The notes: generated from the letters alone by a model not told the origin. A DNA stretch of 64,000 nt from Streptomyces mirabilis (GCF_039503195.1 NZ_JBCJKP010000001.1:2976001-3040000); one strand, 5' to 3'; shown: positions 51,641-60,806, counted from the stretch's first letter. Numbers and translations: made by a program.

Positions 51641-53455
51641 ATGCCGTTGAACCGCCGGAAGTTCCTGAAGAAGTCCGCCGTGACGGGTGCGGGGGTGGCG
51701 TTGACCGGTGCGGTCGCGGCTCCGTCCGCGCAGGCGGCGACCTCGGCGGCGGCAGGGGGTGGGAAGAAGCCTGTGCAGCGGCACTCCCTCACCGTCATGG
51801 GCACGACGGACCTGCACGGACATGTCTTCAACTGGGACTACTTCAAGGACGCGGAGTACAAGGACACGGCGGGCAACGCGCAGGGGCTGGCGCGGATCTC
51901 GACGCTGGTGAACGAGATCCGCAAGGAGAAGGGGCGTTGCAACACCCTCCTTCTGGACGCGGGCGACACGATCCAGGGCACCCCGCTGACGTACTACTAC
52001 GCGAAGGTGGACCCGATCACCGCCAAGGGCGGTCCGGTGCACCCGATGGCGCAGGCGATGAACGCGATCGGCTATGACGCGGTGGCGCTGGGCAACCACG
52101 AGTTCAACTACGGCATCGAGACGCTGCGGAAGTTCGAGTCGCAGTGCCGCTTCCCGCTGCTGGGTGCGAACGCGCTGGACGCGAAGACGCTGAAGCCGGC
52201 TTTCCCGCCGTACTTCATGAAGACGTTCCACGTGCCGGGTGCCCCGTCGGTGAAGGTGGCGGTGCTCGGTCTGACGAACCCGGGTATCGCGATCTGGGAC
52301 AAGGCGTACGTCCAGGGGAAGTTGACGTTCCCGGGTCTGGAGGAGCAGGCGGCGAAGTGGGTTCCGAAGCTGCGGTCGATGGGTGCGGACGTGGTCGTCG
52401 TGTCGGCGCACTCCGGTTCGTCCGGCACGTCCTCCTACGGTGACCAGCTGCCGTACGTCGAGAACTCGGCGGCGCTCGTCGCCCAGCAGGTGCCGGGGAT
52501 CGACGCGATTCTCGTCGGGCACGCGCACGTGGAGATCCCGGAGCTGAAGGTCACCAACGCCAAGACCGGCGGGACGGTGGTGCTGTCGGAGCCGCTGGCG
52601 TATGCCGAGCGGCTGTCGGTGTTCGACTTCGAGCTGGTCCTCGAGAAGGGGAAGTGGCAGGTCGAGTCGGTGACGGCCTCGGTCCGCAACTCGAACTCGG
52701 TCGCCGACGACCCGAAGATCACCCGGCTGCTGAAGGACGAGCACGACCTGGTGGTGGCGTACGTCAACCAGGTGGTCGGCACGGCCACGGACACGCTGAC
52801 GACGGTCGAGGCGCGTTACAAGGACGCCCCGATCATCGACCTGATCACCAAGGTGCAGGAGGACGTGGTCAAGGCGGCGCTGGTGGGCACGGAGTACGCC
52901 TCGCTGCCCGTGATCGCGCAGGCCTCGCCGTTCTCGCGCACCTCCGAGATCCCGGCCGGCAAGGTGACGATCCGGGATCTGTCGAGTCTGTACGTGTACG
53001 ACAACACGCTGGTCGCGAAGGTGCTGACGGGGGCGCAGGTGCGGGCGTACCTGGAGTACTCGGCGAACTACTTCGTGCGGACGGCGGCCGGTGCGGTGAT
53101 CGACACGGAGAAGCTGACCAACGCGAACAACCGTCCGGACTACAACTACGACTATGTGTCGGGGCTCCGCTACGACATCGACATCGCGCAGGCGGAGGGT
53201 TCGCGGATCAAGAACCTGACGTACGACGGTGCGGCGCTGGACGACGCGCAGCAGTTCGTGTTCGCGGTGAACAACTACCGGGCGAACGGTGGCGGCGCCT
53301 TCCCGCATGTGGCGTCCGCGAAGGAGGTCTGGTCGGAGTCGACGGAGATCCGTACGCGGATCGCCGAGTGGGTGACCGCGAAGGGTGTGCTCGACCCGAA
53401 GGAGTTCGCTTCGGTGGACTGGAAGCTCACGCGGGACGGCACGCCTGTTTTCTAG
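51641..53455 (+). CDS. Tat-exported bifunctional metallophosphatase/5'-nucleotidase
   Basis: A 604-residue secreted enzyme. The N-terminus NRRKFLKKSAVTGAG followed by a hydrophobic stretch and A-Q-A is a twin-arginine signal. The metallophosphatase domain shows GTTDLHGHVFNWDYF (D-x-H), LDAGDTIQG, ALGNHEFNYG, VVSAHSG and LVGHAHVE, which supply the two-metal site; the C-terminal nucleotidase domain contains NNYRANGGG with aromatic base-stacking regions. It would release phosphate from extracellular nucleotides or 2',3'-cyclic nucleotides. AAGGAG lies upstream of ATG 51641. The stop codon lies inside a 16-bp repeat array. Confidence 0.92.
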   Translation: MPLNRRKFLKKSAVTGAGVALTGAVAAPSAQAATSAAAGGGKKPVQRHSLTVMGTTDLHGHVFNWDYFKDAEYKDTAGNAQGLARISTLVNEIRKEKGRCNTLLLDAGDTIQGTPLTYYYAKVDPITAKGGPVHPMAQAMNAIGYDAVALGNHEFNYGIETLRKFESQCRFPLLGANALDAKTLKPAFPPYFMKTFHVPGAPSVKVAVLGLTNPGIAIWDKAYVQGKLTFPGLEEQAAKWVPKLRSMGADVVVVSAHSGSSGTSSYGDQLPYVENSAALVAQQVPGIDAILVGHAHVEIPELKVTNAKTGGTVVLSEPLAYAERLSVFDFELVLEKGKWQVESVTASVRNSNSVADDPKITRLLKDEHDLVVAYVNQVVGTATDTLTTVEARYKDAPIIDLITKVQEDVVKAALVGTEYASLPVIAQASPFSRTSEIPAGKVTIRDLSSLYVYDNTLVAKVLTGAQVRAYLEYSANYFVRTAAGAVIDTEKLTNANNRPDYNYDYVSGLRYDIDIAQAEGSRIKNLTYDGAALDDAQQFVFAVNNYRANGGGAFPHVASAKEVWSESTEIRTRIAEWVTAKGVLDPKEFASVDWKLTRDGTPVF

Positions 53456-53537
53456 GCCCGCCTGCTGTCTGGGCCGCCTGTTGTCTGGGCCGCCTGTTTT
53501 CTGGCCCGCCTGTTGTCTGGCCCGCCTGTTTTCTGGC
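53442..53537 (+). repeat. Six 16-bp tandem repeats starting in the nucleotidase gene end
   Basis: Six units of exactly 16 bases (CCGCCTGTTKTCTGGS-like) start at 53442, 53458, 53474, 53490, 53506 and 53522, with a partial copy after. The first unit holds the last codons and stop codon (TAG) of the nucleotidase, where other units have TGG. The array leads directly to a terminator hairpin. Confidence 0.9.
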
Positions 53538-53565
53538 CCGCCTGTTGCGGCTCGCTCGTTCTCTG

Positions 53566-53597
53566 GACCCCGGACGCGTGTCCGGGGTCTTCTTCTC
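53566..53597 (+). terminator. Terminator of the nucleotidase gene
   Basis: GACCCCGGAC (53566-53575) pairs with GTCCGGGGTC (53580-53589) around GCGT, followed by TTCTTCTC, a typical T-rich tail. It ends at the stop codon of the convergent monooxygenase gene. Confidence 0.88.
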
Positions 53598-55017
53598 ACC
53601 GTCCGTCGACGAGCGGGGTGAGGGTCTGGGCGGTGTGGCGGGCGGGCGGGACCTGGGACTGGGGTTCGAGTCCGAAGGTGGTGAAGGCCGTACGGCGCGG
53701 CAGCGGGTAGGGGTCCTTGCCCGTCAGCGAGTTGAGGATGGTTGCGCTGCGCCAGGCGGCGAGGCCGAGGTCGGGGGCGCCGACGCCGTGGGTGTGGAGT
53801 TCGGCGTTCTGGACGTAGACACGGCCGGTGACGGCGAGGTCGAGGGCCAGGCGGAACTGGTCGTCGATGCGGGGGCGTTCGGCGCTGTCGCGGCGCAGGT
53901 AGGGGTCGAGCCCGGCGAGGATCTGGCCGAGGGGGCGTTCGCGGTAGCCGGTGGCGAGGACCACGGCGTCGGTGACGAGGCGGGTGCGGGCGCTCTGCTG
54001 GCCGTGTTCGAGGTGGAGTTCGACCTTGGTGGTGGCGACGCGGCCCGCGGTACGGACGGTGACGGCGGGGGTGAGGACGGCGTCGGGCCAGCCGCCGTGG
54101 AGGGTGCGGCGGTAGAGCTCGTCGTGGATGGCGGCGATGGTGTCGGCGTCGATGCCCTTGTGGAGTTGCCATTGGGCGGCGACGAGCCGGTCGCGTACGG
54201 GCTCGGTGAGGGCGTGGAAGTAGCGGGTGTAGTCGGGGGTGAAGTGTTCGAGGCCGAGCTTGGAGTACTCCATCGGGGCGAAGGCCTCGGTGCGGGCCAG
54301 CCAGTGGATCTTCTCGCGGCCGGCGGGCCGGTTGCGCAGGAGGTCGAGGAAGACCTCGGCGCCCGACTGCCCCGCGCCGATGACGGTGATGTGTTCGGCG
54401 GTGAGGAAGCTTTCGCGGTGGGCGAGGTAGTCCGCGGCGTGGATGACGGGGACGCCGGGGGCGTCGACGAGGGGTCTGAGGGGCTCGGGGATGTGGGGTG
54501 CGGTGCCGACGCCGAGGACGATGTTGCGGGTGTAGGTGCGGCCGAGGGCCTCGGCTTCTCCCTCGCTGTCGAGCTGGGTGAAGTCGACTTCGAACAGGGT
54601 GCGTTCGGGGTTCCAGCGGACGGCGTCGACCTGGTGGCCGAAGTGGAGTCCGGGGAGGCGGCCCGCGACCCAGCGGCAGTAGGCGTCGTACTCGGCGCGC
54701 TGCATGTGGAAGCGCTCGGCGAAGTAGAAGGGGAAGAGGCGGTCGCGGTCCTTGAGGTAGTTGAGGAAGGACCAGGGGCTGGCGGGGTCGGCGAGGGTGA
54801 CCAGGTCGGCGAGGAAGGGGACCTGGAGGGTGGCGCCGTCGATGAGCAGGCCCGGGTGCCAGTCGAAGCCGGGGCGCTGTTCGTAGAAGACGCTGTCGAG
54901 TTCGGGGAGGGGGTGGGCGAGGGCGGCGAGGGAGAGGTTGAACGGGCCGATGCCGATGCCCACGAGGTCGCGGGGCGCGTCGGGCTCGTGGGGTGGAGGG
55001 AGGGGCGTCGGGCTCAT
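53596..55017 (-). CDS. Lysine/ornithine/diamine N-monooxygenase (DesB/IucD-like)
   Basis: A 473-residue flavin N-hydroxylase. FAD motif GIGIGPFNLSLAALAHP starts near residue 20, then the family FDWHPGLLIDGATLQVPFLADLV, NADPH motif VIGAGQSGAEVFLDLL near 208, and the C-terminal ATGYRERPL and D-x-x-F-R-L-A-L-D with VQNAELHTHGVGAPDLGL. It hydroxylates a primary amine such as lysine, ornithine, cadaverine or putrescine for hydroxamate siderophores. The start overlaps the decarboxylase stop by four bases (ATGA). No acyltransferase or NIS synthetase follows, unlike the desferrioxamine cluster. Confidence 0.9.
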   Translation of the reverse strand: MSPTPLPPPHEPDAPRDLVGIGIGPFNLSLAALAHPLPELDSVFYEQRPGFDWHPGLLIDGATLQVPFLADLVTLADPASPWSFLNYLKDRDRLFPFYFAERFHMQRAEYDAYCRWVAGRLPGLHFGHQVDAVRWNPERTLFEVDFTQLDSEGEAEALGRTYTRNIVLGVGTAPHIPEPLRPLVDAPGVPVIHAADYLAHRESFLTAEHITVIGAGQSGAEVFLDLLRNRPAGREKIHWLARTEAFAPMEYSKLGLEHFTPDYTRYFHALTEPVRDRLVAAQWQLHKGIDADTIAAIHDELYRRTLHGGWPDAVLTPAVTVRTAGRVATTKVELHLEHGQQSARTRLVTDAVVLATGYRERPLGQILAGLDPYLRRDSAERPRIDDQFRLALDLAVTGRVYVQNAELHTHGVGAPDLGLAAWRSATILNSLTGKDPYPLPRRTAFTTFGLEPQSQVPPARHTAQTLTPLVDGR

Positions 55018-56378
55018 CGGGGTGTGTGTCCTTCCACCAGTTTCAGGAGCGCGGCCAGGTCGCCCGGCCGGGTGTGGGGATTGAGGAGGGTGGCTTTGAG
55101 CCAGAGCCGGTCGTCGAGCAGGGCTCGGCCGAGGACGGCGCGTCCTTCGTGGAGCAGGGTGCGGCGTACGGCGGCGACGGCTTCGTCGGAGGCCTCGGCG
55201 GGGCGGAACAGGACGGTGCTGAGGGTGGGCGGGTCGTAGAGCTCGAAGCCGGGGTGTGCTTCGACGAGGTCCGCCAGTTCGACGGCGCGGGCGCAGACCT
55301 GGTCGACGAGCGCGCCGAGTCCCGCTCGCCCCAGGGTTTTGAGGGTGACGGCGACTTTGAGGACGTCGGGGCGTCGGGTGGTGCGCAGGGAGCGGCCCAG
55401 GAGGTCGGGGAGGCCCGCTTCGGTGTCGTCGTCGGCGTTGAGGTAGTCGGCGCGGTGGCTCAGGGCGTCGAGGTCGTGGGGGTCCTTGACGACGAGGAGG
55501 CCTGCGGCGACGGGCTGCCAGCCGAGTTTGTGCAGGTCGAGGGTGACGGTGTGGGCGCGGTCGAGTCCGTCGAGTTTGCCGCGGTGGTGGTCGCTGAAGA
55601 GGAGGCCTCCGCCGTAGGCGGCGTCGATGTGGAGGCGGGTGCCGTGGGCTTCGCAGAGGTCGGCGATGTCCGGCAGGGGGTCGATGAGTCCGGCGTCGGT
55701 GGTGCCCGCGGTGGCGGCCACGAGGAGGGAGCCGCGGAGGCCTTGGAGTTCGGTGAGGGCTTCGTCGAGGGCGGCGAGGTCCATGGTGCCGGCGGGGGCG
55801 GGGACGACGACGGGGTCGGGCAGGCCGAGGAGCCAGGCGGCGCGGGGCAGCGAGTGGTGGGCGTTGGCGCCGTGGATGAGCCGCACGCCGGCGTGTGCCT
55901 CCCGGGCGAGGAGGAGGGCGAGTTGGTTGGACTCGGTGCCGCCGGTGGTGACCAGGGCGTCGCCTGCGCCGATCTCCTGGGCGAGGGCCCGGGTGACGAG
56001 TGCCTCCAGTTCCGAGGCGGCCGGGGCCTGGTCCCAGGAGTCCATGGAGGGGTTGAGGGCGGAGGCGGCGAGGTCGGCGGCGGTGGCGACGGCGAGGGGG
56101 GGGCAGTGCAGGTGGGCGGCGCACAGGGGGTGGGCGGGGTCGGCCGCGCCCTCGGCGAGAGCCCGTACGAGGACGTGCAGGGCGTCTTCGGTTCCCTGCT
56201 CGGGCAGGACGTCGCCGACCGCGTCCCGTACGCGCCGGGCCACGCTCTCCGGTCCGCCAGCGGGCAGCGGTCCGCCGCGTGCCTCGCCGCCCTCGCGCAG
56301 TGCGTCGAGGACGGTGTCGAGCAGCGGCCGCAGCGCGCCGGGACCTTCGGGGCCTGAGGCGAGGGGCGGCGTGCTCAT
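55014..56378 (-). CDS. PLP-dependent group II decarboxylase (DesA-like)
   Basis: A 454-residue fold-type I decarboxylase of the glutamate/lysine/diaminobutyrate family. GALVTTGG-type phosphate loop is seen as DALVTTGGTESNQLALLLAR, cofactor ring stacking His in GANAHHSLP, Asp in LHIDAAYGGGLLF, and the PLP lysine in LDLHKLGWQP (K284 approximately). NPSMDSWDQAPAASELE matches siderophore-associated decarboxylases. With the coupled N-monooxygenase it probably makes and hydroxylates a diamine such as cadaverine. GGAGGACACC precedes ATG 56378. No DmdR/IdeR iron box was recognised in the 100 bases upstream. Confidence 0.88.
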   Translation of the reverse strand: MSTPPLASGPEGPGALRPLLDTVLDALREGGEARGGPLPAGGPESVARRVRDAVGDVLPEQGTEDALHVLVRALAEGAADPAHPLCAAHLHCPPLAVATAADLAASALNPSMDSWDQAPAASELEALVTRALAQEIGAGDALVTTGGTESNQLALLLAREAHAGVRLIHGANAHHSLPRAAWLLGLPDPVVVPAPAGTMDLAALDEALTELQGLRGSLLVAATAGTTDAGLIDPLPDIADLCEAHGTRLHIDAAYGGGLLFSDHHRGKLDGLDRAHTVTLDLHKLGWQPVAAGLLVVKDPHDLDALSHRADYLNADDDTEAGLPDLLGRSLRTTRRPDVLKVAVTLKTLGRAGLGALVDQVCARAVELADLVEAHPGFELYDPPTLSTVLFRPAEASDEAVAAVRRTLLHEGRAVLGRALLDDRLWLKATLLNPHTRPGDLAALLKLVEGHTPR

Positions 56379-56641
56379 GAGGTGTCCTCCGGTGGGCGCG
56401 CGGCAGGGGGAGTACCAGCCTGTACGGGGATGGGCCTGCGTGCCCTGAAAGGTCAACGATCCGACCCGAATGGGGGTACTGGTGGGCGGAGAAAATATGG
56501 GTGGGGCGAGGCTGCCGGACGCCGCGCCGCGCCGGGGCGGGAACCACCTTTCCTCGCCCCCGCCGCCCCTACCCGTCCCATCCCCACGTGAGGGCTCCGC
56601 CCCCCATCCCCCGACCGGCCTGAACGGCCTCGTCCTCACAC

Positions 56642-56975
56642 GCCGGACGGGCTGAAAGACGCGGGCCGGGGTGGGTGGGGTGACGGGGTGGGCGGGGCAT
56701 CGGCCCCCGGCCACCCCGGACGGGCTGGATGGCGTGGGCCGGGGTGGGTGGGGTGCGACCACCAGCCTCGCCCTGGAGCGCCGGACGACCCCAGGCTTTC
56801 AGGGCGCGGGGAACCGCGCGACCAGCCCCCACCGGGCCGCAGCCAAACGAACCGGGCGGGGGATCCGGGGCGCAGTCCCGGCCCCAGGGGCGCGGGGAAC
56901 CGCGCGACCGGCCACCGCCCCTCCGCGGCCGAAAGACCGGGGGCGGGCGGGGAATCGGGGCGTAGCCCCGCCCGG
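56642..56975. repeat. Clustered dispersed repeats between the decarboxylase and pepN genes
   Basis: Two repeat types lie here. Type 1, ACGGGCTG followed by about 10 variable bases then GGGCCGGGGTGGGTGGGGTG, occurs near 56646 and 56720. Type 2, (A)GGGGCGCGGGGAACCGCGCGACC then a variable middle and GGGGCG(C/T)AG(C/T)CCCG, occurs at about 56803-56872 and 56883-56975 and again three times at 63570-63835. The rest of 56379-56641 holds the decarboxylase promoter region and no gene. Confidence 0.8.
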
Positions 56976-56990
56976 GCCACCGGCCGTCCG

Positions 56991-59489
56991 TTATGCGGTT
57001 CGCACCTTCAACGCCCGTGCCAGGTCGTCGAGTTGGTCGACGAGTTTGCGGCGGAGGGCGGGGATGGGGTCGCCGTCACGGAGGCACGCTTCGCCGAGGG
57101 CGAGGGTTTCGGGGGCGACGGCGTGGACGGGGAACGCGTAGCGCCCGGCGGCATCGGCGATGGCGGGGCCGCGACGCGCGGAGACGGCGACGGCGTCGGC
57201 CCAGTAGCGCTCGACGTACTCCCGGACGAGGTGGGTCTGTTCGGGCTGCCAGAAGCCCTGGGCGGTGGCGGTGAAGAGGTAGTTGGAGAGGTGGTCGGAG
57301 GTGAACATCTCCTCCCAGGCGCGGCGCTTGGCCTCGGGGTCGGGCAGCGCGGCGCGACAGCGGGCGGCGCCTTCCTGGCCGGTGGCGCTGGGGTCCTGGA
57401 CGAGTTCGGCCTCGATGACGGCGTCGTCGATGGCGCCGAGGACGGCGAGCCGGCCGAGGATGCGCCAGCGCAGTTCGGGGTCGAGTTCGGGTCCGCCGGG
57501 GACGGTGCCCTCGGAGAACCAGGCACTGATGGTGTCGGGGTGGGCGGCGACGTCGATGTAGTGGCGCACGGCGGTGAGGCGCAGGCCGGGGTGGGAGCCG
57601 TCCTCGGTGCGGCGGATGAGGTCGCGGCAGAGGTCGGTGAGGGTGGCGAGGGCGGTCGGGCGGTCCTCGGCGGGGAGGTAGCGGTCGGCGACCTGGGCGG
57701 CGGCGAACGACAGGACGCCCTGGACGAGGGCGAGGTCACTCTCGCGCGGGAGGTGGGCGCGGGCGGCGTCGATGTAGGCCATGGCGGGCAGTTCGCCGTC
57801 GCGGACGGAGTCGCGCAGGGCGTTCCAGACGACCGCTCGGGTGAGGGGTTCGGGCAGTCCGGCGAGGGCTGTGCGCACGGTCTGGAAGGACTCGGGGTCG
57901 AAGCGGATCTTGGCGTAGGAGAGGTCGCCGTCGTTGAGGAGGAGCAGGGCGGGGCGCTTGCCGATCGCGGTCGGCTCGGTCCCCGGGACGTCGGCTTCGA
58001 TGCGGTCGCGCAGGGTGAGGCGGCCTTCGACGCCGAGGTCGTTGTCGTAGAGGCCCACGGCGATGCGGTGCGGGCGGCTGCCGTGGTGTTCGACGGTGAG
58101 GGTGTGGGTGCCGTCGGGTCCGGCGGTGAGGGTGGGGGTGAGGGTGTCGACGCCGGTGGTGCGCAGCCAGGAGTCGGCCCAGGCGTGGACGTCGCGTTCG
58201 GTGGCGGAGGCGAGGTTGTCGATGAAGTCGGCGAGGGTGGCGTTGGCGAACTTGTGGCGGGCGAAGTGGGTGTTGATGCCGGCCAGGAAGTCCTTCTCGC
58301 CGAGCCAGGCGACGAGTTGGCGCAGGGCGGAGGCGCCCTTGGCGTAGGAGATGCCGTCGAAGTTGAGCATGGCGGACGCGGTGTCGGGGACGGCGTCCGG
58401 GTCGGGGGCGACGGGGTGGGTGGAGGGACGCTGGTCGGCGTCGTAGCCCCAGGGTTTGCGGGTGACGCCGAAGTCGGTCCAGGTGTCGGTGAAGCGAGTG
58501 GCTTCGGTGAGGGTCTGGTAGCCCATGTACTCGGCGAAGGACTCGTTCAGCCAGATGTCGTCCCACCAGCGCAGGGTGACGAGGTCGCCGAACCACATGT
58601 GGGCCATTTCGTGGGCGATGACCATGGCGCGGGTCTGGCGTTCGGTGTCGGTGACGGCGGAGCGGTAGACGAACTCGTCGCGGAAGGTGACGAGGCCGGG
58701 GTTCTCCATGGCGCCGGCGTTGAACTCGGGGACGAACGCCTGGTCGTAGGAGTCGAAGGGGTAGGGCTCGTCGAACTTCTCGTGGTACCGGTCGAAGCAG
58801 GCGCGGGTGACGTCGAGGATCTCGTCGGCGTCGGCGTCGAGGTAGGGGGCGAGCGAGCGGCGGCAGTGGATGCCGAAGGGCAGGCCGCGGTGCTCGGCGC
58901 GGACGGAGTGCCAGGGGCCGGCGGCGACGGCGACGAGGTAGGTGGAGATCAGCGGGGTGGGGGCGGCCTGCCAGCGGCCCTCTCCCACATGTTCGGTGAC
59001 GCCGTTGGCGAGGACGGTCCAGCCGTCGGGGGCGGTCACGGAGAGTTCGAAGACGGCCTTCAGGTCGGGCTGGTCGAAGGCGGCGAAGACGCGCTGGACG
59101 TCTTCCATGAACAGCTGGGTGTAGAGGTAGGTCTCGCCGTCGGTGGGGTCGGTGAAGCGGTGCATGCCCTCGCCGGTGCGGGAGTAGCGCATCCGTGCGT
59201 CGACGCGCAGTTCGTGCTCGCCCGCGGTGAGGCCCTTGAGGGGGAGCCGGTTCTCGTCGAGGGTCTCGGGGTCGAGGGGCTGTCCGTCGAGGGTGACGGA
59301 GCGCAGTTCTGCGGGCTTCAGCTCGACGAAGGTGTCCGCGTCGGCGCGGGCGGTGAACCGGATGACGGTCAGGGAGTCGAAGGTCTCGTCCCCGTGGGTC
59401 ACGTCGAGTGCGATCCCGTAGTGGTGGACGTCGAGGAGCTGGGCACGGGTCTGCGCTTCGTCGCGCGTCAGTACGGACATGGGGGACAT
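56991..59489 (-). CDS. pepN: Aminopeptidase N
   Basis: An 832-residue M1 zinc aminopeptidase. The exopeptidase motif GAMEN is near residue 258 and the zinc site HEMAH near 292 is followed by WLNESFAEY, giving H-E-x-x-H-(18)-E. The N-terminal SVLTRDEAQTRAQLLDVHHY is characteristic of Streptomyces PepN, and the ERAP1-like helical C-terminal domain follows. It is cytoplasmic and releases N-terminal residues from peptides. ATG 59489 or 59480 is the start; neither has a strong Shine-Dalgarno. Confidence 0.94.
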   Translation of the reverse strand: MSPMSVLTRDEAQTRAQLLDVHHYGIALDVTHGDETFDSLTVIRFTARADADTFVELKPAELRSVTLDGQPLDPETLDENRLPLKGLTAGEHELRVDARMRYSRTGEGMHRFTDPTDGETYLYTQLFMEDVQRVFAAFDQPDLKAVFELSVTAPDGWTVLANGVTEHVGEGRWQAAPTPLISTYLVAVAAGPWHSVRAEHRGLPFGIHCRRSLAPYLDADADEILDVTRACFDRYHEKFDEPYPFDSYDQAFVPEFNAGAMENPGLVTFRDEFVYRSAVTDTERQTRAMVIAHEMAHMWFGDLVTLRWWDDIWLNESFAEYMGYQTLTEATRFTDTWTDFGVTRKPWGYDADQRPSTHPVAPDPDAVPDTASAMLNFDGISYAKGASALRQLVAWLGEKDFLAGINTHFARHKFANATLADFIDNLASATERDVHAWADSWLRTTGVDTLTPTLTAGPDGTHTLTVEHHGSRPHRIAVGLYDNDLGVEGRLTLRDRIEADVPGTEPTAIGKRPALLLLNDGDLSYAKIRFDPESFQTVRTALAGLPEPLTRAVVWNALRDSVRDGELPAMAYIDAARAHLPRESDLALVQGVLSFAAAQVADRYLPAEDRPTALATLTDLCRDLIRRTEDGSHPGLRLTAVRHYIDVAAHPDTISAWFSEGTVPGGPELDPELRWRILGRLAVLGAIDDAVIEAELVQDPSATGQEGAARCRAALPDPEAKRRAWEEMFTSDHLSNYLFTATAQGFWQPEQTHLVREYVERYWADAVAVSARRGPAIADAAGRYAFPVHAVAPETLALGEACLRDGDPIPALRRKLVDQLDDLARALKVRTA

Positions 59490-59586
59490 GCTGCCTGATG
59501 GCTCGGACAGGACACAGGGCAGGCCCGGTATGCGGCGTTTGTTCGGCACGGTCACGGCGGGATCGGCGTCCTCAGGCGGTGCGGTC

Positions 59587-60135
59587 CTACTCCCGTGCCT
59601 CGAGTGCCTCCCGTGAGCCCCGTGCGTCGGTGTGGCCGTCGCGTGGTGGGCGGACGCGGGTGTCGTGGTGGAGGCGGCCCGGGGCGCGCGGTGAGGCGCG
59701 TTCCTCGGTCCGGGCGCGTAACTCGCGTACCTCCGCCTCCAGGGCCCGGCGGCGCTGGTGGGTGTCGTACAGGTAGCGGACCTTGGTGCGCAGGGTCCAG
59801 GGGTCGACGGGTTTCATGACCAGGTCGGCGACGCCGAGGGCGAACGCGGTGGCGGACAGTTCGGTGTCCGGTCCGTAGCCGGTGAGCAGGACGACCGGGA
59901 TGTGCTGGGTCTGTTCGACGCGGCGCATGTAGCGCACGACGTCGAGGCCGCTGACGCCGGGCATGCGCACGTCGAGGAGGAGCAGTCCGACCTGGCCGCG
60001 CAGCACTTCCTTGAGGGCGTCGTCGCCGCTGGTCGCGCGGGTCACGAGGTGGCCCAGCGGGGCGAGGGCGCTTTCGAGCGCGTACAGCGTGTCCTCGTGG
60101 TCGTCGACGATGAGGATCTTGGCATCCGACGGCAT
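59587..60135 (-). CDS. Stand-alone receiver-domain response regulator
   Basis: The 182-residue protein has a CheY-like receiver (about 6-122) with acidic pair DD at 11-12, phosphoacceptor D55 in LLLLDVRMP and K108 in LVMKPVD. A predicted coiled coil (HQRRRALEAEVRELRART) follows, then a disordered basic tail; no DNA-binding or enzymatic output domain is present. It may pass phosphate or control a partner by contact. No histidine kinase is in the window. A 16-bp repeat array lies 70 bases upstream of its start. Confidence 0.85.
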   Translation of the reverse strand: MPSDAKILIVDDHEDTLYALESALAPLGHLVTRATSGDDALKEVLRGQVGLLLLDVRMPGVSGLDVVRYMRRVEQTQHIPVVLLTGYGPDTELSATAFALGVADLVMKPVDPWTLRTKVRYLYDTHQRRRALEAEVRELRARTEERASPRAPGRLHHDTRVRPPRDGHTDARGSREALEARE

Positions 60136-60205
60136 GGCCCGACGTCCCCTCGATCGGCCACATGCCGGCCCGGGCCGGTACGGGCGGGGGCGGTGCCGCG
60201 GACGG

Positions 60206-60301
60206 CGGGTGCCACGAGTGGCGGGTGCCACGGGTGGCGGGTGCCACGGGTGGCGGGTGCCACGGGTGGCGGGTGCCACGGGTGGCGGGTGCCACGGGTG
60301 G
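60206..60301. repeat. Six 16-bp tandem repeats CGGGTGCCACGGGTGG
   Basis: Six units start at 60206, 60222, 60238, 60254, 60270 and 60286; only the first differs (CGAGTGG), and a partial seventh ends at 60311. Each contains the inverted repeat GCCAC-GG-GTGGC. The array occupies the interval between the receiver gene start (60135) and the chorismate mutase stop (60404). Confidence 0.93.
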
Positions 60302-60403
60302 CGGGTGCCCTGGAGCCCGTACGGACGGTCGGCCGGCATGTGCCATTGGCCTGACACCTGACAGGGAGTGCTCACGCAGGATGCACGCTGGGGGCACCCG
60401 GTG

Positions 60404-60772
60404 TCACTCCCCCGTGGCCGCCGCGCCCCGCCCGGCACCGTCCGCGATGCTCTCGTGGTGCCGGATGACCTCGGCGATGATGAAATTCAGCAACTTTTCC
60501 GCGAAGGCCGGATCCAGCTTGGCGCTCTCGGCGAGGCGACGCAGCCGGGCGATCTGGTGGGCCTCGCGGGACGGGTCGGCGGGCGGCAGCTGGTGGGCGG
60601 CCTTGAGGTGGCCGACCTGTTGGGTGCATTTGAAGCGTTCGGCGAGCATGTGGACGACGGCGGCGTCGATGTTGTCGATGCTGTCGCGCAGCCGAGCGAG
60701 TTCCGCACGCACGGCGGGGTCGACCTCGCCGCCCGCCCCGTCGTTCGTGTTGCCGGTGTAGCTGGTGGTCAT
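60404..60772 (-). CDS. Chorismate mutase, AroQ type
   Basis: A 122-residue all-helical protein. LARLRDSIDNIDAAVVHMLAERF, then CTQQVGHLKAAHQLPPADPSREAHQIARL and the C-terminal FIIAEVIRHHESI follow the AroQ pattern, with Arg and Lys (R in LARLR, K in HLKAAH) placed for chorismate binding. It rearranges chorismate to prephenate for Phe/Tyr synthesis. ATG 60772 has no clear Shine-Dalgarno and may be close to the transcript start. Confidence 0.88.
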   Translation of the reverse strand: MTTSYTGNTNDGAGGEVDPAVRAELARLRDSIDNIDAAVVHMLAERFKCTQQVGHLKAAHQLPPADPSREAHQIARLRRLAESAKLDPAFAEKLLNFIIAEVIRHHESIADGAGRGAAATGE

Positions 60773-60806
60773 GAGGAGCAACTTTACGTGGCGTGCGGGG
60801 GCTCGA

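Noticed and set aside
56379..56480. DmdR/IdeR iron box upstream of the DesA-like gene
   Set aside because: No sequence near TTAGGTTAGGCTAACCTAA could be found by eye in this stretch.
60206..60301. CRISPR array
   Set aside because: The 16-bp units are contiguous with no spacers and no cas genes are nearby; the same holds for 53442-53537 and 42306-42385.
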